Origin: Pseudomonadota bacterium
GTDB lineage: Bacteria > Pseudomonadota > Gammaproteobacteria > Burkholderiales > Ferrovaceae
Direction of reading: 5' to 3'
Assembly: GCA_021804705.1 (NCBI GenBank)
Contig: JAJZHC010000079.1
Span: forward strand, 1-6,772
DNA length: 6,772 nucleotides
Shown here: in pieces, positions 5,457 through 6,772 of the stretch
How the letters are laid out: each line of letters begins with the position of its first letter
Numbering within the stretch: position 1 is the stretch's first letter
Position numbers and translations under genes: made by a program
Notes under the pieces: generated by a model
The model's input: only the letters and a program-made list of their open reading frames with translations
Told to the model about the DNA's origin: nothing
The model's database searches: none

Positions 5457-5517
5457 GGGAACAGACCCCAATTGGCTCTCCAATTGGGGTCTGTCCCTAA
5501 ATTGGGGTCTGTGTGCC
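5457..5517. repeat. Compound inverted repeat with an extra half unit downstream of cysN
   Basis: The core pairs CAGACCCCAATTGG (5462-5475) with CCAATTGGGGTCTG (5480-5493) around CTCT. The stem continues through A5461-T5494 and GGG-CCC (5457-5459 with 5495-5497), leaving A5460 bulged. A third, partial unit follows at 5501-5517 (ATTGGGGTCTGTGTGCC), in the same direction as the right arm and mutated at its end. The element stops one base before the cysN stop codon (minus strand, 5520-5518). It may serve as the 3' stem-loop for cysN, since no other terminator for cysN is visible before the rpmG terminator region. That role is inferred. Confidence 0.85.
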
Positions 5518-6765
5518 CTAGAGCATCATCCCTGCGGCAATGGTGTCGTTGCTGACTTCATCGATCAGGATGAAGCTGCCATTAGGCCGGTTGCTGGCGT
5601 AGCTGTCGCAGGCCAGGGGTTGCTGCACCCTGAAGTTCGCCCTGACAATGTCGTTCATGGAGACATGGTCGGGAGCCGGTACCTGTTCCGAAGTGTTCAC
5701 GTCCAGTTTGTACGCCACTGCCCCCACCTTGCCTTGTACCGTGCGCGTGCCGTGACGGATCAACACCCGCCTGGTGGGGTCGAGCGGTGTAGCCGAAAAC
5801 CAGCACATCAGCGCGTCGAAGGATTTTTCGCATCGTGGCGGCGCGGCGCGACTTGCAATCATGTCGCCACGCGAAATGTCCACCTCGTCCTGCAAGGTCA
5901 ACGTTACGGACTGCCCGGCCCGCGCGTCCGGCAAGGGTCCGTCATAGGTCAGTATGGACGAGACGGTGCTGGTGATGCCGGCAGGCAGGACCACCACTTC
6001 GTCGCCCACCGCCAGCGTGCCCGACTCGATGCGTCCCAGATAGCCCCGCCGCTCATCTGCCGTGCCAGCCCGCAGGCGCTGCACCAGTTGAACCGGAAAA
6101 CGCAACGGGGCATGCACCACCTCCTCGTCCACCGGCACACTCTCCAACACCTGCAGCAGGGTCTTTCCCAGATACCAGTGCAACCCGGTGCCGCGCTCCA
6201 CCACCATGTCGCCGTGCAGGGCACTCATGGGCACCGGAATGACGGCATCGAATCCCAAGGGAGCGGCAAAGTCGAGAAACGTATCGCGCACGCGCTCAAA
6301 GGTGGCCTGTTCGTAATCCACCAAATCCATTTTGTTGATGGCCAGCACCACCCGGCGAATGCCCAGCAGGCGCACCAGGTGCGCATGGCGCCGGGTCTGC
6401 GGCAGCATCCCCTTGCGTGCATCCATCAGGATGATGGCCAGATCCGCCGTGCTGGCACCGGTGACCATGTTGCGCGTGTACTGCTCATGCCCCGGCGTGT
6501 CCGCAATGATGAAGCGGCGCACGGGCGTGCTGAAGTAGCGGTAGGCCACATCGATGGTGATGCCCTGCTCGCGCTCGGCCTGCAAACCATCGGTGAGCAG
6601 TGCGAGGTCGGCCTCTGACAGGCCACGACGCTTTGAAGTGGCGGTGATGGCGGCAAGCTGGTCGTCGAAGATGGCCTTGCTGTCAAACAGCAGGCGTCCG
6701 ATGACGGTGCTCTTGCCATCATCCACCGAGCCGCAGGTGATGAAGCGCAACAATTCTGTATGCAT
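5518..6765 (-). CDS. cysN: Sulfate adenylyltransferase subunit 1 (GTPase)
   Basis: This 415-residue GTPase is the regulatory subunit of ATP sulfurylase. GTP hydrolysis drives the CysD subunit to make adenosine 5'-phosphosulfate from ATP and sulfate, the first step of sulfate assimilation. It has the EF-Tu-like order of motifs: G1 GSVDDGKST (12-20), G2 region REQGITIDVAYRYF with Thr70, G3 DTPGHEQYTRNM (89-100), G4 NKMD (144-147) and G5 SAL (181-183). Two beta-barrel domains follow (about 215-415). DDGKST and TPGHEQYTRNM mark CysN rather than an elongation factor. There is no APS-kinase (CysC) domain, so it is not the CysNC/NodQ fusion, and it is shorter than the 475-residue E. coli protein. 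The ATG at 6765-6763 is preceded by only seven bases in the window (ACGGATC), which include a weak GGA. cysD is expected immediately upstream, outside the window. The compound repeat lies directly after the stop. Confidence 0.95.
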   Translation of the reverse strand: MHTELLRFITCGSVDDGKSTVIGRLLFDSKAIFDDQLAAITATSKRRGLSEADLALLTDGLQAEREQGITIDVAYRYFSTPVRRFIIADTPGHEQYTRNMVTGASTADLAIILMDARKGMLPQTRRHAHLVRLLGIRRVVLAINKMDLVDYEQATFERVRDTFLDFAAPLGFDAVIPVPMSALHGDMVVERGTGLHWYLGKTLLQVLESVPVDEEVVHAPLRFPVQLVQRLRAGTADERRGYLGRIESGTLAVGDEVVVLPAGITSTVSSILTYDGPLPDARAGQSVTLTLQDEVDISRGDMIASRAAPPRCEKSFDALMCWFSATPLDPTRRVLIRHGTRTVQGKVGAVAYKLDVNTSEQVPAPDHVSMNDIVRANFRVQQPLACDSYASNRPNGSFILIDEVSNDTIAAGMML

Positions 6766-6772
6766 GATCCGT

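Noticed and set aside
5455..6618. A 387-codon open frame on the plus strand opposite cysN
   Set aside because: It begins within the palindromic repeat and runs antisense to cysN, which has all GTPase motifs. The product is repeat-derived at its start and low in recognisable content.

Overview
The window looks like chromosomal DNA from a GC-rich proteobacterium, most likely a betaproteobacterium. The reasons are the gene content, the coaBC-dut order beside rpmB-rpmG, the short zinc-free L33, and a GGGGTCTGTCCCC-type palindromic repeat of a kind I recall from several betaproteobacterial genomes. No rRNA, tRNA, CRISPR array or intact transposase is present. The genus cannot be fixed from the sequence alone. 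Coding density is high and no gene-free stretch exceeds about 200 bases.

Layout, left to right. (1) Positions 1-1523, + strand: the 3' part of a malate-CoA ligase alpha-type subunit (mtkB) and a complete malyl-CoA lyase (mcl). Together they activate malate to malyl-CoA and split it into acetyl-CoA and glyoxylate, as in the serine cycle of C1 assimilation. (2) 1558-2741, + strand: a strong hairpin, then a TraB-like membrane protein with a nitrilase/Lnt-type domain, carrying a 37-base perfect palindrome inside its reading frame. (3) 2750-4776, - strand: a compact operon coaBC-dut-cbiX (coenzyme A synthesis, dUTPase, small sirohydrochlorin chelatase), with dut and cbiX overlapping as TGATG. (4) 4777-4916: a divergent control region holding a second copy of the palindrome between a coaBC -10 box and the rpmB promoter. 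(5) 4917-5384, + strand: rpmB-rpmG (ribosomal proteins L28 and L33) ending in a clear rho-independent terminator. (6) 5457-5517: a compound third copy of the palindrome. (7) 5518-6765, - strand: cysN, the GTPase subunit of sulfate adenylyltransferase, whose start lies 7 bases inside the window edge.

Most genes are ordinary housekeeping or central-metabolism genes. CysN (sulfate activation) and CbiX (which may supply siroheme for sulfite reductase) could serve the same sulfur-assimilation route, but they are in separate transcription units and this link is an inference. The most unusual content is the dispersed GGGGACAGACCCC repeat family: two full copies, one compound copy, and one short look-alike inside dut, all within 3 kb. 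One copy is translated in frame in traB and one abuts the coaBC promoter. I see no evidence for a wholly new multi-gene system.
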